Positions 32,934 to 42,674 of a stretch of 64,000 bases of DNA are shown one piece after another. Below the pieces are notes generated by a model. The model did not search any database. It was not told where the DNA came from and worked only from the letters and a program-made list of their open reading frames with translations. The stretch is from Nitrospira sp. ST-bin5. Lineage in GTDB: Bacteria; Nitrospirota; Nitrospiria; Nitrospirales; Nitrospiraceae. The position numbers were made by a program, and so were the translations under genes. The DNA is taken from NCBI GenBank assembly GCA_002083555.1, contig MSXN01000013.1, positions 1-64,000 on the forward strand, read 5' to 3'. Numbering within the stretch: position 1 is the stretch's first letter; each line of letters starts with the position of its first letter.

Positions 32934-35312
32934 ATGCAGCTGATAAAGAAGAAACCGCTCACACCGGACCTCCTCAAGAAGATGGATGCCTATTGGCGGG
33001 CGGCGAACTATCTCTCCGTCGGCCAAATTTATCTCTACGATAACCCGCTCTTGAAGCAGCCGCTGACGCGGGCACATATCAAGCCGCGGTTGCTTGGGCA
33101 CTGGGGAACCACGCCGGGACTCAACTTCATCTACATGCATCTGAACCGGGTGATCAAGGAGCACGATCTGGACATGATCAATATCACCGGTCCGGGGCAC
33201 GGCGGTCCGGGGCTTGTGGCGAATGCCTATCTCGAAGGCACCTACAGCGAGGTCTATCCGAACATCTCGCAGGACGAAGCGGGGATGAAGCGGCTCTTTA
33301 AGCAGTTTTCGTTTCCCGGCGGTATCCCGAGTCACGTCGCGCCGGAAACGCCGGGTTCCATCCATGAGGGTGGCGAGTTGGGGTATTCGTTGTCGCATGC
33401 CTACGGGGCCGCCTTCGACAATCCCGATCTGATCGTAGCTTGCGTGGTCGGCGACGGCGAAGCAGAAACCGGTCCGCTCGCGACGAGCTGGCATTCCAAT
33501 AAATTTCTAAATCCCGCCACGGATGGTGCGGTATTGCCCATCCTTCATCTGAATGGCTACAAGATCGCGAGTCCCACCGTCCTGGCCCGTATCAGTCACG
33601 AGGAACTGGACCAGCTGTTTCGCGGCTACGGCTACAAGCCCTATTTCGTCGAAGGGCGGGATCCCCGCACGATGCATCAACTCATGGCAGCTACGCTGGA
33701 TGCCGTCGTCGCGGAGATCAAAAAGATTCAGCGCGCGGCCCGCACGAAAGGATTCACCGGCCGTCCCCGATGGCCGATGATCGTCCTGCGCTCGCCGAAG
33801 GGCTGGACTTGTCCGAAGTTGATCGACGGCAAGCGAGCGGAGGATTACTGGCGTTCCCACCAGGTCCCCATGGGCGAGATGGATAAGCCGGGGCATATCA
33901 AGATTCTCGAACAGTGGATGAAGAGCTACAAGCCGCGGGAGTTGTTCGACAAGGCCGGACGACTCAGACCTGAACTCGCGGAGCTTGCACCGAAGAAGGC
34001 GCGTCGCATGAGCGCCAATCCCCAGACCAACGGCGGGCTTCTCCTCAAGGACTTGCGCCTGCCGGATTTCCGCACATACGCCGTCAAGGTGAGCAAACCA
34101 GGCGGGGTTGAGGCGGAATCAACCCGCCTCATGGGGCAGTTCCTGCGCGATACGATGAAGCTCAATATGGACAGCCGGAACTTCCGCCTCTTCAGCCCGG
34201 ACGAAAACAACTCGAACCGCTGGCAGGATGTCCTGAAAGTCACCAATCGCGCCTGGATGGCGGATCGCTATCCGTACGACGATCACCTGGCACCGGACGG
34301 TCGGGTGATGGAAATGCTCAGCGAGCACCAGTGCCAAGGATGGCTGGAAGGGTATCTTCTCACCGGCCGGCATGGATTCTTCTCCTGCTACGAAGCGTTC
34401 ATCCACATTATCGACTCGATGTTCAACCAACATGCCAAGTGGTTGAAGGTCTGCGGCCACATTCCCTGGCGGCGGCCGATCGCGTCGCTCAATTATCTGC
34501 TGTCGTCCCACGTCTGGCGGCAGGACCATAACGGGTTTAGCCATCAGGATCCCGGCTTTATCGATCACGTCGTCAATAAGAAGGCCGAGGTGATCCGGGT
34601 CTTTCTTCCGCCCGATGCCAACACCTTGCTGTCCGTCACGGACCATTGCTTGCGCAGCCGCAACCATGTGAACGTGATCGTCGCCGGCAAGCAATTAGCG
34701 CCGCAGTGGCTCGACATGGACGCCGCGATCAAACATTGCACCGCGGGCATTGGAATCTGGGATTGGGCGAGCAACGACCGGGAGAGCGAGCCCGATGTGG
34801 TCATGGCCTGTTGCGGGGATGTGCCGACGATGGAAACGCTCGCGGCGGTCGCCTTGCTGCATGGGCACCTGCCTGAATTGAGGGTTCGGGTCGTGAATGT
34901 CGTGGATCTCATGAAGCTGCAGCCGACCAGGGAGCACCCCAACGGACTAAGCGACAAGGAGTTCGATGCGCTCTTCACCACGGATAAGCCGATCATCTTC
35001 GCGTTCCACGGCTATCCCTGGTTGATCCATCGGCTTACGTATCGGCGAACCAATCATGGGAATTTACATGTGCGGGGATACAAGGAAGAAGGGACGACGA
35101 GCACCCCGTTCGACATGGTGGTGATGAATGATCTGGACCGTTTTCATCTGGTCGGGGACGTCATCGACCGGGTGCCGCTGCACGGGTCCCGCGCCGATTA
35201 TGTGAGACAGGCGATGCGTGACAAACTCATCGAACACAAACAATACATCACCGAACATGGCGAAGACCTGCCGGAGATTCGCAATTGGATATGGGAGGGA
35301 GCCCGGCGATGA
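32934..35312 (+). CDS. xfp: Xylulose-5-phosphate/fructose-6-phosphate phosphoketolase
   Basis: At about 792 residues it is the normal length for the family. Thiamine-diphosphate enzyme motifs include TGPGHGGPG, EGGELGYSLSHAYGAAFD, GDGEAETGPLA and SPDENNSNR. It cleaves xylulose 5-phosphate (and perhaps fructose 6-phosphate) to acetyl phosphate plus glyceraldehyde 3-phosphate (or erythrose 4-phosphate). The start at 32934 follows GAGAAG; an in-frame ATG at 32913 overlapping ackA is possible. It forms an operon with ackA and the HAD hydrolase. Confidence 0.95.
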   Translation: MQLIKKKPLTPDLLKKMDAYWRAANYLSVGQIYLYDNPLLKQPLTRAHIKPRLLGHWGTTPGLNFIYMHLNRVIKEHDLDMINITGPGHGGPGLVANAYLEGTYSEVYPNISQDEAGMKRLFKQFSFPGGIPSHVAPETPGSIHEGGELGYSLSHAYGAAFDNPDLIVACVVGDGEAETGPLATSWHSNKFLNPATDGAVLPILHLNGYKIASPTVLARISHEELDQLFRGYGYKPYFVEGRDPRTMHQLMAATLDAVVAEIKKIQRAARTKGFTGRPRWPMIVLRSPKGWTCPKLIDGKRAEDYWRSHQVPMGEMDKPGHIKILEQWMKSYKPRELFDKAGRLRPELAELAPKKARRMSANPQTNGGLLLKDLRLPDFRTYAVKVSKPGGVEAESTRLMGQFLRDTMKLNMDSRNFRLFSPDENNSNRWQDVLKVTNRAWMADRYPYDDHLAPDGRVMEMLSEHQCQGWLEGYLLTGRHGFFSCYEAFIHIIDSMFNQHAKWLKVCGHIPWRRPIASLNYLLSSHVWRQDHNGFSHQDPGFIDHVVNKKAEVIRVFLPPDANTLLSVTDHCLRSRNHVNVIVAGKQLAPQWLDMDAAIKHCTAGIGIWDWASNDRESEPDVVMACCGDVPTMETLAAVALLHGHLPELRVRVVNVVDLMKLQPTREHPNGLSDKEFDALFTTDKPIIFAFHGYPWLIHRLTYRRTNHGNLHVRGYKEEGTTSTPFDMVVMNDLDRFHLVGDVIDRVPLHGSRADYVRQAMRDKLIEHKQYITEHGEDLPEIRNWIWEGARR

Positions 35313-35776
35313 ATATGAGAATCCTTTTTGTGGCATTTCCTCGCTGGATAGTTAGGAGGTAATTCCTGTCGCATGAGACGATTGAGTGCCCCTTGTCGGT
35401 GCCGGCGCTCCGCATAACCCGCCCCCCCATTGTTGCCTCATCGATGACGCCTTGAGCATCAATGGGAAGGGTAGGGGCGGATGCGTTGTCTCGAGTGCGG
35501 CGCTGCCTTCGAGGATTGCCATAAGCGGTTTAGATGAATCCATCGGTGGCCGTAACGATCAATCGGTGGTCTGTTGCGTTCCGCGACAGCGGCAGTTTCG
35601 AGCCTGTCGCAAGACGCCCCGCTGGTTGCAGTGATGGTGAGTGCAGCCACGCCAACCCGATAATTTTGCTGCGACCCGAGCCCAATCTGTTCGACAAGCA
35701 GTAAGGTCTTCTCCTTGCAACTCTTTCTGAGATGTGAGTGGGCATTTTTACCCCTCACCCAGGATGGAGCATTGCT
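35313..35776. other. Gene-less interval before TolC gene
   Basis: No convincing gene is visible. One hairpin, GCGACAG (35583-35589) with CTGTCGC (35604-35610), is present without a T-run. The region may hold a small RNA or simply the promoter of the export operon; I cannot identify either. Confidence 0.4.
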
Positions 35777-37123
35777 ATGCGAACATTTCACGCTAAGGCT
35801 GTTGGGATTATTGTGCTGGGACTCCTTCCGACCTTGTCCATAGCGGAGGAGCGGTTTCAGGCTCCACCCGAACTGCGTCTCAGTCTTCATGATGCCATTC
35901 AGGCGGCGATCGACAACAACGTGAATGTGCGGCTGCTACGGGAGCGCATCGCGGCGGCACAGGCTGCTGCCGATACGAGTCTGGGCGCATTGCTGCCGAA
36001 TGTCGGCGGGTTTATGAATGGACGGAATCAAACCGTCAATCTTGCCGCGTTTGGCCTCCCGGCCGACAGACTGGCCGGCCTTGGCTTAACGCGCAGCGTG
36101 ACGGAACCGTTTGATGTGTATGACGCCCGCGCGACGGTCGTGCAAAATCTTTTCAGTCTGAGTCTTATTCAACGGTGGCGTGCGGCGAAGACCGGCGTCG
36201 ACGTGGCGGGCCTGGAAGCGGAAGTGACCAAGCGTGATGTGATGGCGACGGTCGGATTGCTGTATATCGAGGCCCTGCGGGCAGATGAATCCGTCAAGGC
36301 TCGACAGGCGGATATTCAGTTAAGCCAGCAACTCTTGAAGCTGGCGCAAGACCGAAAGGCCGCCGGCGTGGCGACCGGGTTGGACGTGACGCGGGAGGAA
36401 GTGCAGCTGGAGAGCAATAAGCAGCGATTGCTGGTGTCCCAGAATGAGCAGGAGAGTGGCCGCCTGAATCTCATCCGAGCCTTGGGGCTCAACTTCGATC
36501 TGCGCTTGGTACTGACGGAGGAGCTGAAGTTCATCGATGTGACGCACGAACATCCGAACGACGCCCTGACGACGGCCCGGGAAAACCGGGCGGAGTTGAA
36601 GGTGCAGGGCTCACGCCAAAAACTTGCGGCGCTGTCGCTCAGCTCGGTGACCAGCGAGCGGGTGCCTTCGCTGTCGATGAACGGCGATTACGGATGGATC
36701 GGGGTGAAACCGGACGATGCCTTAGCGACCCGTACGATCGGGTTGACGCTCTCGGTGCCGATCTTCGACGGCGGCCAGCGGGAAGGTCGTATTTCAGAGA
36801 GCCGGAGCCGTGTGCGGCAGGAATCCATTCGGATGAAGGATGTGTCCGATCAAGTCACGCTGGAAGTCAGAAACGCTCTTTTAACACTGGATTCGTCCAC
36901 GCAACAAGTCGCCGTGTCCGAAAAGGGGTTGGAATTGGCGTTGAAGGAATTGACGTTTGCGCGGGACCGGTTTGCCGCCGGTTTGGCGACGAATATCGAA
37001 GTGACAAATGCGCAGACGTCGGTGGCGCGGGCTCGTGACAATCAGATTGAAGCCTTATTCAGATTCAATGCCTCGCGCATCAATTTGGCCCGAGCCAAGG
37101 GCGAGATTGAGAAGCTGTTCTAG
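35777..37123 (+). CDS. TolC-family outer-membrane efflux protein
   Basis: The 448-residue protein has a signal peptide ending near SIAEE. Two structural repeats of long alpha-helices (coiled-coil tunnel) are interrupted by short beta segments, each repeat showing the pattern seen in TolC/OprM. The conserved SVPIFDGGQREGRI stretch marks the second repeat. The start at 35777 follows GGATGGAG. It begins an operon with an HlyD-like protein, a double ABC ATPase and two ABC-2 permeases, and is the outer-membrane exit for that exporter. Confidence 0.92.
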   Translation: MRTFHAKAVGIIVLGLLPTLSIAEERFQAPPELRLSLHDAIQAAIDNNVNVRLLRERIAAAQAAADTSLGALLPNVGGFMNGRNQTVNLAAFGLPADRLAGLGLTRSVTEPFDVYDARATVVQNLFSLSLIQRWRAAKTGVDVAGLEAEVTKRDVMATVGLLYIEALRADESVKARQADIQLSQQLLKLAQDRKAAGVATGLDVTREEVQLESNKQRLLVSQNEQESGRLNLIRALGLNFDLRLVLTEELKFIDVTHEHPNDALTTARENRAELKVQGSRQKLAALSLSSVTSERVPSLSMNGDYGWIGVKPDDALATRTIGLTLSVPIFDGGQREGRISESRSRVRQESIRMKDVSDQVTLEVRNALLTLDSSTQQVAVSEKGLELALKELTFARDRFAAGLATNIEVTNAQTSVARARDNQIEALFRFNASRINLARAKGEIEKLF

Positions 37124-37136
37124 TTGAGTGTGAGCG

Positions 37137-38246
37137 ATGACGACTCTACGAAAACCGATTACCCTCGCCGTCCTGGCCCTCGTCCTCGCCGGAAGCGGAT
37201 ATGTTGCGCTCGACCGATGGGTGTTGAACCAAGGACTACCTGACGGCCTGATTCAAGTGAACGGCCGGATCGAGGGAGACCATGTGACGATCGCGAGTAA
37301 GTTCCCTGGTCGAATCAAAGAACTACTTGTGCGCGAAGGAGCGACGGTGACGCAAGGCCAGGTGCTCATTCGACTGGATAATAGCCAGACCGACGCTCGT
37401 GTTCAGCAGGCAAAGCACGCCGCCGAGGCATTGGAAGCGCAGGTGCAGGCAGCACACACGACCTTGGCCATCCTCAATCTGGATGTGCCGCTCGCGATTG
37501 AACGGGCTGAGGCACAGGTGGCCCAAGCAAAGCATGGTGTGGACAAAGCCCTTTCGGTGGAACGAGAAGCCCACGACGATGCGCAACGCTTTAAGGAACT
37601 TGCGGCGAAAGATGAGGCCTCAATCCAGCAACGGGATCAAGCCGTTATGCGATGGGAAGTTGCGCAGAAAGAGATTGCCTCTTCACGGTCAGCGCTCACA
37701 CAAGTCAGGAAGGAACTTGCGCAGGCTGAGCTGGGATGGAAGCGGATCCGTGCTAAAGAATCCGACGTCTCCGCGCTGGAGAGTCAGCGTGATCAGGCCT
37801 ATGCCGTCCTTGATGAAGTCGAAAGCGTGCTGAAAGACCTGACGATCACGGCTCCCACGAACGGAACAGTGACGACAAGAATGGTCGATATCGGCGAAGT
37901 GATTGCAGCGGGAGCGGCACTGTTGGAACTGGTCGATCTCGATCGTCTGTATCTCAAGGTGTATGTCCCGGAGGTGCAGATCGGAAAAGTGCGGCTCGAT
38001 CTCCCGGCCCGCATCTACACCGACGCCTTCCCCGATCAGCCGTTCGACGCGACCGTGCGCTACATCGCGTCCAAGGCCGAATTCACTCCGAAAGAAGTTC
38101 AGACACCGGACGAGCGGGTGAAGTTGATCTACGCGGTCAAGCTCTACTTGACCGCAAACCCGGATCACCGGCTGACGCCTGGATTACCGGCTGATGCGAT
38201 CGTGCGGTGGAAAGAAGATGTGGCGTGGGCGAAGCCGAGGGGCTAG
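37137..38246 (+). CDS. HlyD-family membrane fusion protein (YbhG/YhiI-like)
   Basis: The 369-residue protein has an N-terminal membrane anchor (about 8-25). A split lipoyl domain (VNGRIEGDHVTIASKFPGR and ITAPTNGTVTTR) flanks a long coiled-coil hairpin (about 80-230), followed by a beta-barrel domain. It bridges the ABC-2 transporter and TolC across the periplasm. It is 13 bases after the TolC gene. Confidence 0.92.
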   Translation: MTTLRKPITLAVLALVLAGSGYVALDRWVLNQGLPDGLIQVNGRIEGDHVTIASKFPGRIKELLVREGATVTQGQVLIRLDNSQTDARVQQAKHAAEALEAQVQAAHTTLAILNLDVPLAIERAEAQVAQAKHGVDKALSVEREAHDDAQRFKELAAKDEASIQQRDQAVMRWEVAQKEIASSRSALTQVRKELAQAELGWKRIRAKESDVSALESQRDQAYAVLDEVESVLKDLTITAPTNGTVTTRMVDIGEVIAAGAALLELVDLDRLYLKVYVPEVQIGKVRLDLPARIYTDAFPDQPFDATVRYIASKAEFTPKEVQTPDERVKLIYAVKLYLTANPDHRLTPGLPADAIVRWKEDVAWAKPRG

Positions 38247-38263
38247 GGCAAGCAGGGAACCTT

Positions 38264-38312
38264 TGTGCGCATTGAGCGCGCACCATCAGAATGTGCCCGC
38301 TCAATGCGCACA
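38264..38312. repeat. Perfect 15-base inverted repeat inside export operon
   Basis: TGTGCGCATTGAGCG (38264-38278) pairs with its exact complement at 38298-38312. Inner GCAC/GTGC words extend the hairpin. No T-run follows directly (GTAAAAAG). It lies between the fusion-protein and ATPase genes and could adjust expression within the operon. Confidence 0.6.
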
Positions 38313-38356
38313 GTAAAAAGTCCCCTACTCGCCCTAACCGGAAGAGAATGAAAGAA

Positions 38357-40354
38357 ATGGGAACAGAACATTCATCTCAACACGCAGCACTCAGATCTCC
38401 GAACATTGCCCCCATCGTCCGCGTTGCCGGCTTTGTGAAGCGTTACAAGAAGCACATGGCGGTGCAGGGCGTCGATGTGGAAATCCGCAAGGGCGAGATC
38501 TACGGCCTGATTGGTCCGGATGGCTCGGGTAAGAGTAGCCTGATGAAAGCGATCGCCGGTGTGCTGACCTATGACGAAGGCACGGTCGAGGTCTTCCGAA
38601 CGCTGGTTGATTCGGAACGAGCGGCGGAGCAAGTGAAGCAACGAATCGGCTTTCTTCCGCAAGGCTTGGGGCTGAATTTATACCCTGACCTTTCTGTCGA
38701 GGAGAACATCGACTTCTTTGCGCGACTTCGATTGGTACCGGAGCAAGATCTCATGGAGCGAAAGACCAAGCTGTTGGCCATGACCAGACTCGACAAGTTC
38801 CGCGATCGAGCGATGAAAAACCTGTCTGGGGGTATGAAACAGAAGCTTGGCCTAATCTGCACGCTGATTCATGAACCGGAGCTGGCGGTCTTGGATGAAC
38901 CGACCACCGGCGTGGACCCTGTGTCGCGCCGGGATTTCTGGGCCATCTTGGCCGAGCTATTGCAAGAGAAAGGGATGACTGCGTTGGTCTCCACGGCCTA
39001 CATGGACGAGGCAGCTCGGTTTCACCGGCTCTCGTTCCTCTCGAACGGAAAGGTGCTGGTTTCCGGGACTCCCACGGAAGTGCAAGCACTGGCTCCCGGA
39101 TCGATGGTGAGCTTTGAAGCCACACCACAACTGGAGGCAATCACACGACTCAAACAAACGTATCAACAAGTCGAGGCGTTGGGTCCTCGACTCCATGTGT
39201 TCACCAAAGACATTGACCACGCACAGGCCGTGACACACATCGAGGCGAGCCTCGGCGACATCAAGCCCGATCAGGTGCAGGTGGACGATCCGCAACTGGA
39301 GGATGTCTTCGTCTCCCTCCTCCTCCGACAGGCTGAGAACCAACAGGTATCGGCAATTCCGTCTGCAGCGAAGCGAACGGAAAATCACGGGCTCGCGATC
39401 GAGGCCCGCCAACTTGTGCGTGACTTCGGGTTGTTCCGGGCCGTGGATCATGTGAGCTTTCAGGTCAAGCAAGGCGAGATCTTCGGCCTGCTCGGGGCCA
39501 ACGGCGCAGGCAAGACGACCGTGATCAAAATGTTGAACGGCATCCTGCCGCCGACCGGTGGAGAAGGCTGGGTGGCGGGGGCTGATATGAAGACCGCGGG
39601 CAGTACCATCAAGGAACGGATCGGCTACATGTCGCAAGCCTTCTCCCTCTATCTCGATCTGACCGTTGCGGAAAACATTCGTCTGTTTGCCGGGATCTAC
39701 GGACTCGATAGGAGAGCCACAGACCAGCGGCTTGAATGGATTGTGTCGATGGCCGGCCTGAAAGGATATGAGTCGAGCTTGACGAGCCGATTGCCGATGG
39801 GTGTCCGTCAGCGGTTGGCCCTCGGGTGCGCCCTCGTACACCAGCCGCTTGTCTTGTTCCTGGACGAACCGACCTCCGGCGTCGATCCGATCGGCCGTCG
39901 GCATTTCTGGGACATCCTGTCGAAGCTGGCACAGGAAGAAGGGGTCGCGATCCTTGTGACGACCCATTATATGAGCGAAGCCGAACATTGCGACCACCTG
40001 GCGCTGATGTATGCGGGTCGGATCGTAGCGGAAGGCTCCCCCGCCGACATGAAGCGAAGTGTGGAGAAAGAAGCCGGCCATCTCTTCGAAGTCGTCGCCG
40101 ATGACCCGGGCAAGGCCGTGCTGGAATTGCGGCGAGTAGGCTTTGCCGATGCCGCTCTGTATGGGACGCGCATCCATCTGTTTTGTCGAGATCCGGTACG
40201 CGACAAGGACGGGGCTTGTGGGGCGCTCGAGTCCAGCGGTGTGAAAGTCAAATCAGCCTTGATGCGGCCTCTCAGCTTGGAAGATGTGTTTGTGTACAAA
40301 GTCATGGCCTTGGAGCGACAGGACAGAGTAGCTACGCAAGAGGCGGTGGCATGA
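38357..40354 (+). CDS. Double-ATPase ABC transporter subunit (YbhF-like)
   Basis: About 665 residues contain two complete nucleotide-binding domains. The first has Walker A GPDGSGKSS, signature LSGGMKQ and Walker B LAVLDEPTTGVD. The second has Walker A GANGAGKTT, a divergent signature LPMGVRQR and LFLDEPTSGVD. The divergent second signature is usual in YbhF/YhiH relatives. The start at 38357 fits GGAAGAGA (38340-38347); ATG 38348 is an alternative. Its stop overlaps the first permease start (ATGA). Confidence 0.92.
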   Translation: MGTEHSSQHAALRSPNIAPIVRVAGFVKRYKKHMAVQGVDVEIRKGEIYGLIGPDGSGKSSLMKAIAGVLTYDEGTVEVFRTLVDSERAAEQVKQRIGFLPQGLGLNLYPDLSVEENIDFFARLRLVPEQDLMERKTKLLAMTRLDKFRDRAMKNLSGGMKQKLGLICTLIHEPELAVLDEPTTGVDPVSRRDFWAILAELLQEKGMTALVSTAYMDEAARFHRLSFLSNGKVLVSGTPTEVQALAPGSMVSFEATPQLEAITRLKQTYQQVEALGPRLHVFTKDIDHAQAVTHIEASLGDIKPDQVQVDDPQLEDVFVSLLLRQAENQQVSAIPSAAKRTENHGLAIEARQLVRDFGLFRAVDHVSFQVKQGEIFGLLGANGAGKTTVIKMLNGILPPTGGEGWVAGADMKTAGSTIKERIGYMSQAFSLYLDLTVAENIRLFAGIYGLDRRATDQRLEWIVSMAGLKGYESSLTSRLPMGVRQRLALGCALVHQPLVLFLDEPTSGVDPIGRRHFWDILSKLAQEEGVAILVTTHYMSEAEHCDHLALMYAGRIVAEGSPADMKRSVEKEAGHLFEVVADDPGKAVLELRRVGFADAALYGTRIHLFCRDPVRDKDGACGALESSGVKVKSALMRPLSLEDVFVYKVMALERQDRVATQEAVA

Positions 40355-41505
40355 ATATTCGGCGAATCGCAGCGGTAGCCTCGAAAGAATGGCGCGAGAC
40401 GGTCAGGGACCGGATGTTCTTCTCGCTGGCGTTTTTGCTTCCGATCCTCTGGATGCTCGTCTTCGGCTACGGTCTGGTGCTCGACGTGGAGCACATCCCT
40501 TATGCAGCCTTGGACCGCGATCAGAGTTCACTCAGCCGCGATTATCTCTATCGCTTTCAGCAGTCGCGGTATTTCGATTTCAAAGGGACATTGACGGATG
40601 AACGAGAGGTCGATCCGCTGCTCGCTGCAAGCCGTATCCGGGCCGCGATCATCATTCCCGAGAAGTTTCAGGAGCGGCTGAACGCCGGGCAGACGGTCGG
40701 CGTGCAAACGCTGATCGATGGAACGTTTCCGCTCAGGACGGATATTACCAAAGGCTATGTCATCGCCATCAACAGCGCCTTCAACGAAGAGCGGCTTACC
40801 GACTACGTCTCCAGCCGGGGGGGGATTACCCGCTCACAGGCTGAGCACAGGGCGCGGCCCATCACGCTTGAGGTGCGTTATCTCTACAATGAAGAGGTGC
40901 GGAGCACCTGGTCCATGGTGCCCGCCCTCGTGATGTTTACCTTGATGCTCTCGTCTCCCTTGCTGACGGCACTGGGGATCGTCCGAGAGAAAGAGACCGG
41001 CTCTATCTACAACATCTACAGCTCGACAGTGACCAAGGTCGAATTTCTCGTCGGGAAGCTGCTTCCCCCTGTGCTGATTTCATCGATGAATGCCGTGGTC
41101 CTCTGGATCATGGCGACCCTCTGGTTCGGCGTGCCGTTCAAGGGCAATTTCCTGTTCTTTCTCGCGGCCTCGTTGGTGTTCATCCTCAGCAGCACCGGCG
41201 TCGGTTTGCTCGTGTCGCTGCTGGTCCGCACGCAGATCGCCGCCATCATCGTCACGATCATTGTTGCGATGGTTCCAACCATCCTGTTCTCCGGTCTCAT
41301 CGTTCCGGTCTCTTCCCTGAATCCCGGCTCACAGTTCCAGGCCCACCTGTTTCCCGGCATGTATTACACCAACATCGTCCGCGGGACCTTTCTGAAAGGC
41401 GTAGGGATCGAGGTGTTATGGACGGACGTCCTCGCGCTGGCCCTCTATGCCGTTATCCTGCGACTCGTGGGGTACCGACTATTTACGAAGAGGCCTCGAG
41501 CATGA
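40351..41505 (+). CDS. ABC-2 type transporter permease (YbhS/YbhR-like), first copy
   Basis: The 384-residue protein has an N-terminal membrane helix (about 20-42), a large periplasmic domain to about 190, and five helices to the C-terminus. This is the ABC2_membrane_3 layout. It overlaps the ATPase gene by four bases and the second permease by four bases, so subunit stoichiometry is probably set by translational coupling. It exports a drug-like or lipid-like substrate through the HlyD/TolC partners. Confidence 0.92.
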   Translation: MNIRRIAAVASKEWRETVRDRMFFSLAFLLPILWMLVFGYGLVLDVEHIPYAALDRDQSSLSRDYLYRFQQSRYFDFKGTLTDEREVDPLLAASRIRAAIIIPEKFQERLNAGQTVGVQTLIDGTFPLRTDITKGYVIAINSAFNEERLTDYVSSRGGITRSQAEHRARPITLEVRYLYNEEVRSTWSMVPALVMFTLMLSSPLLTALGIVREKETGSIYNIYSSTVTKVEFLVGKLLPPVLISSMNAVVLWIMATLWFGVPFKGNFLFFLAASLVFILSSTGVGLLVSLLVRTQIAAIIVTIIVAMVPTILFSGLIVPVSSLNPGSQFQAHLFPGMYYTNIVRGTFLKGVGIEVLWTDVLALALYAVILRLVGYRLFTKRPRA

Positions 41506-42674
41506 GCGCTGTGTCCGCACCCGGTTCGCAACGCGCCGTCATTTGGTGGTATCGTCTGGTCGTCATGACCCGAAAGGAGCTGCTGCAGTTGTTTCGCGAC
41601 GTGCCGATCGTCGCCTTCCTCGTCTACTCCTTCACCCTGGCGATCTACATCACCGGGAACGGCATCCGATCTCAACTGCATGATGCCAGCCTGCTGGTGC
41701 ATGACGCCGACCATAGCGTCTCGTCGCGCGAACTTATTCATCGGTTCCAGACGCCCTTCTTCCGGCTGAACGGCGAGGTCATCGATTCACGGGAAGGTCT
41801 TCGCCGGCTGGACCGGGGGACCGCCGTTGCGTTCTTGGAGATTCCCTCCCGGTTTCACGAGCAACTCGTCACCGGTGAACCCACTGCCGTGCAACTGCTG
41901 GTGGACACGACCAACTCACCGAACGGTCTCTCCGCCGCGAGCTATGCCGCCCGGATTGTTGCGCGATTCGGGCAAGAAACTGTATTCGAAAGGATTGGGG
42001 GCTCAGCGGAATCGTCACAAGGTCTGCCTCTTATCATGAGCGACCATCGAGTCTGGTACAACCCGGACCAGAACGAGGCCTGGTTCGAGTCCATCTCACA
42101 CCTCCTCCGAGAAATTACGATCTTTGCGCTTCTGCTGCCCGCGGCGGCCCTGGTGCGGGAGAAAGAGCGAGGGACGGTGGAGCAACTCTTGGTCTCGCCG
42201 TTGACGCCGTTTCAGATCATGATCTCCAAGGTTCTTGGGATGACGGTGGTGATTCTCTGTGCCACGGCGGTCGGTCTCTTCGGGATCATGCAGCCGGTGT
42301 TCGGGGTGCCGATCAAGGGAAGCATCATATTGTTTTTCAGCCTCACGGCGCTGTTCGTCGTCACCACTGCCTGTATGGGGTTGGCTGCCGCGACGCTCGC
42401 GAGGAATCAAGGGCAGGTGGGGATGATGACGCTGTTGGTGGCCGCTCCGATGCTGATGCTGTCGGGCATCACGGCACCGATGGAGGCCATGCCGACATGG
42501 GTTCGGTATCTGATGGTCTTGTCTCCCTTGCGCTATTACATCGAGATCGCAAACGGCATCCTGTTGAAAGGTGCCGGCCTGAACATTCTCTGGGATTCTG
42601 TGCTCGCGATGGCGACGCTGGGGGCGGCCCTGTTCGGCTTCGGCATGTGGCGGTTCAGGAGGCAGTTTCAGTGA
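41502..42674 (+). CDS. ABC-2 type transporter permease (YbhS/YbhR-like), second copy
   Basis: This 390-residue paralogue of the preceding permease has the same layout: an N-terminal helix (about 35-55), a periplasmic domain and five C-terminal helices with the ALVREKERGTVEQLLVSPL coupling segment. It probably forms a heterodimer with the first copy. The start is the ATG in an ATGA overlap, and the stop overlaps the DUF1207 gene by a GTGA. Confidence 0.92.
   Translation: MSAVSAPGSQRAVIWWYRLVVMTRKELLQLFRDVPIVAFLVYSFTLAIYITGNGIRSQLHDASLLVHDADHSVSSRELIHRFQTPFFRLNGEVIDSREGLRRLDRGTAVAFLEIPSRFHEQLVTGEPTAVQLLVDTTNSPNGLSAASYAARIVARFGQETVFERIGGSAESSQGLPLIMSDHRVWYNPDQNEAWFESISHLLREITIFALLLPAAALVREKERGTVEQLLVSPLTPFQIMISKVLGMTVVILCATAVGLFGIMQPVFGVPIKGSIILFFSLTALFVVTTACMGLAAATLARNQGQVGMMTLLVAAPMLMLSGITAPMEAMPTWVRYLMVLSPLRYYIEIANGILLKGAGLNILWDSVLAMATLGAALFGFGMWRFRRQFQ

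Noticed and set aside
39790..39830. Degenerate second ABC signature (LPMGVRQR) as evidence of a dead ATPase half
   Set aside because: YbhF/YhiH-type double ATPases normally show this kind of second signature, so it is not abnormal.
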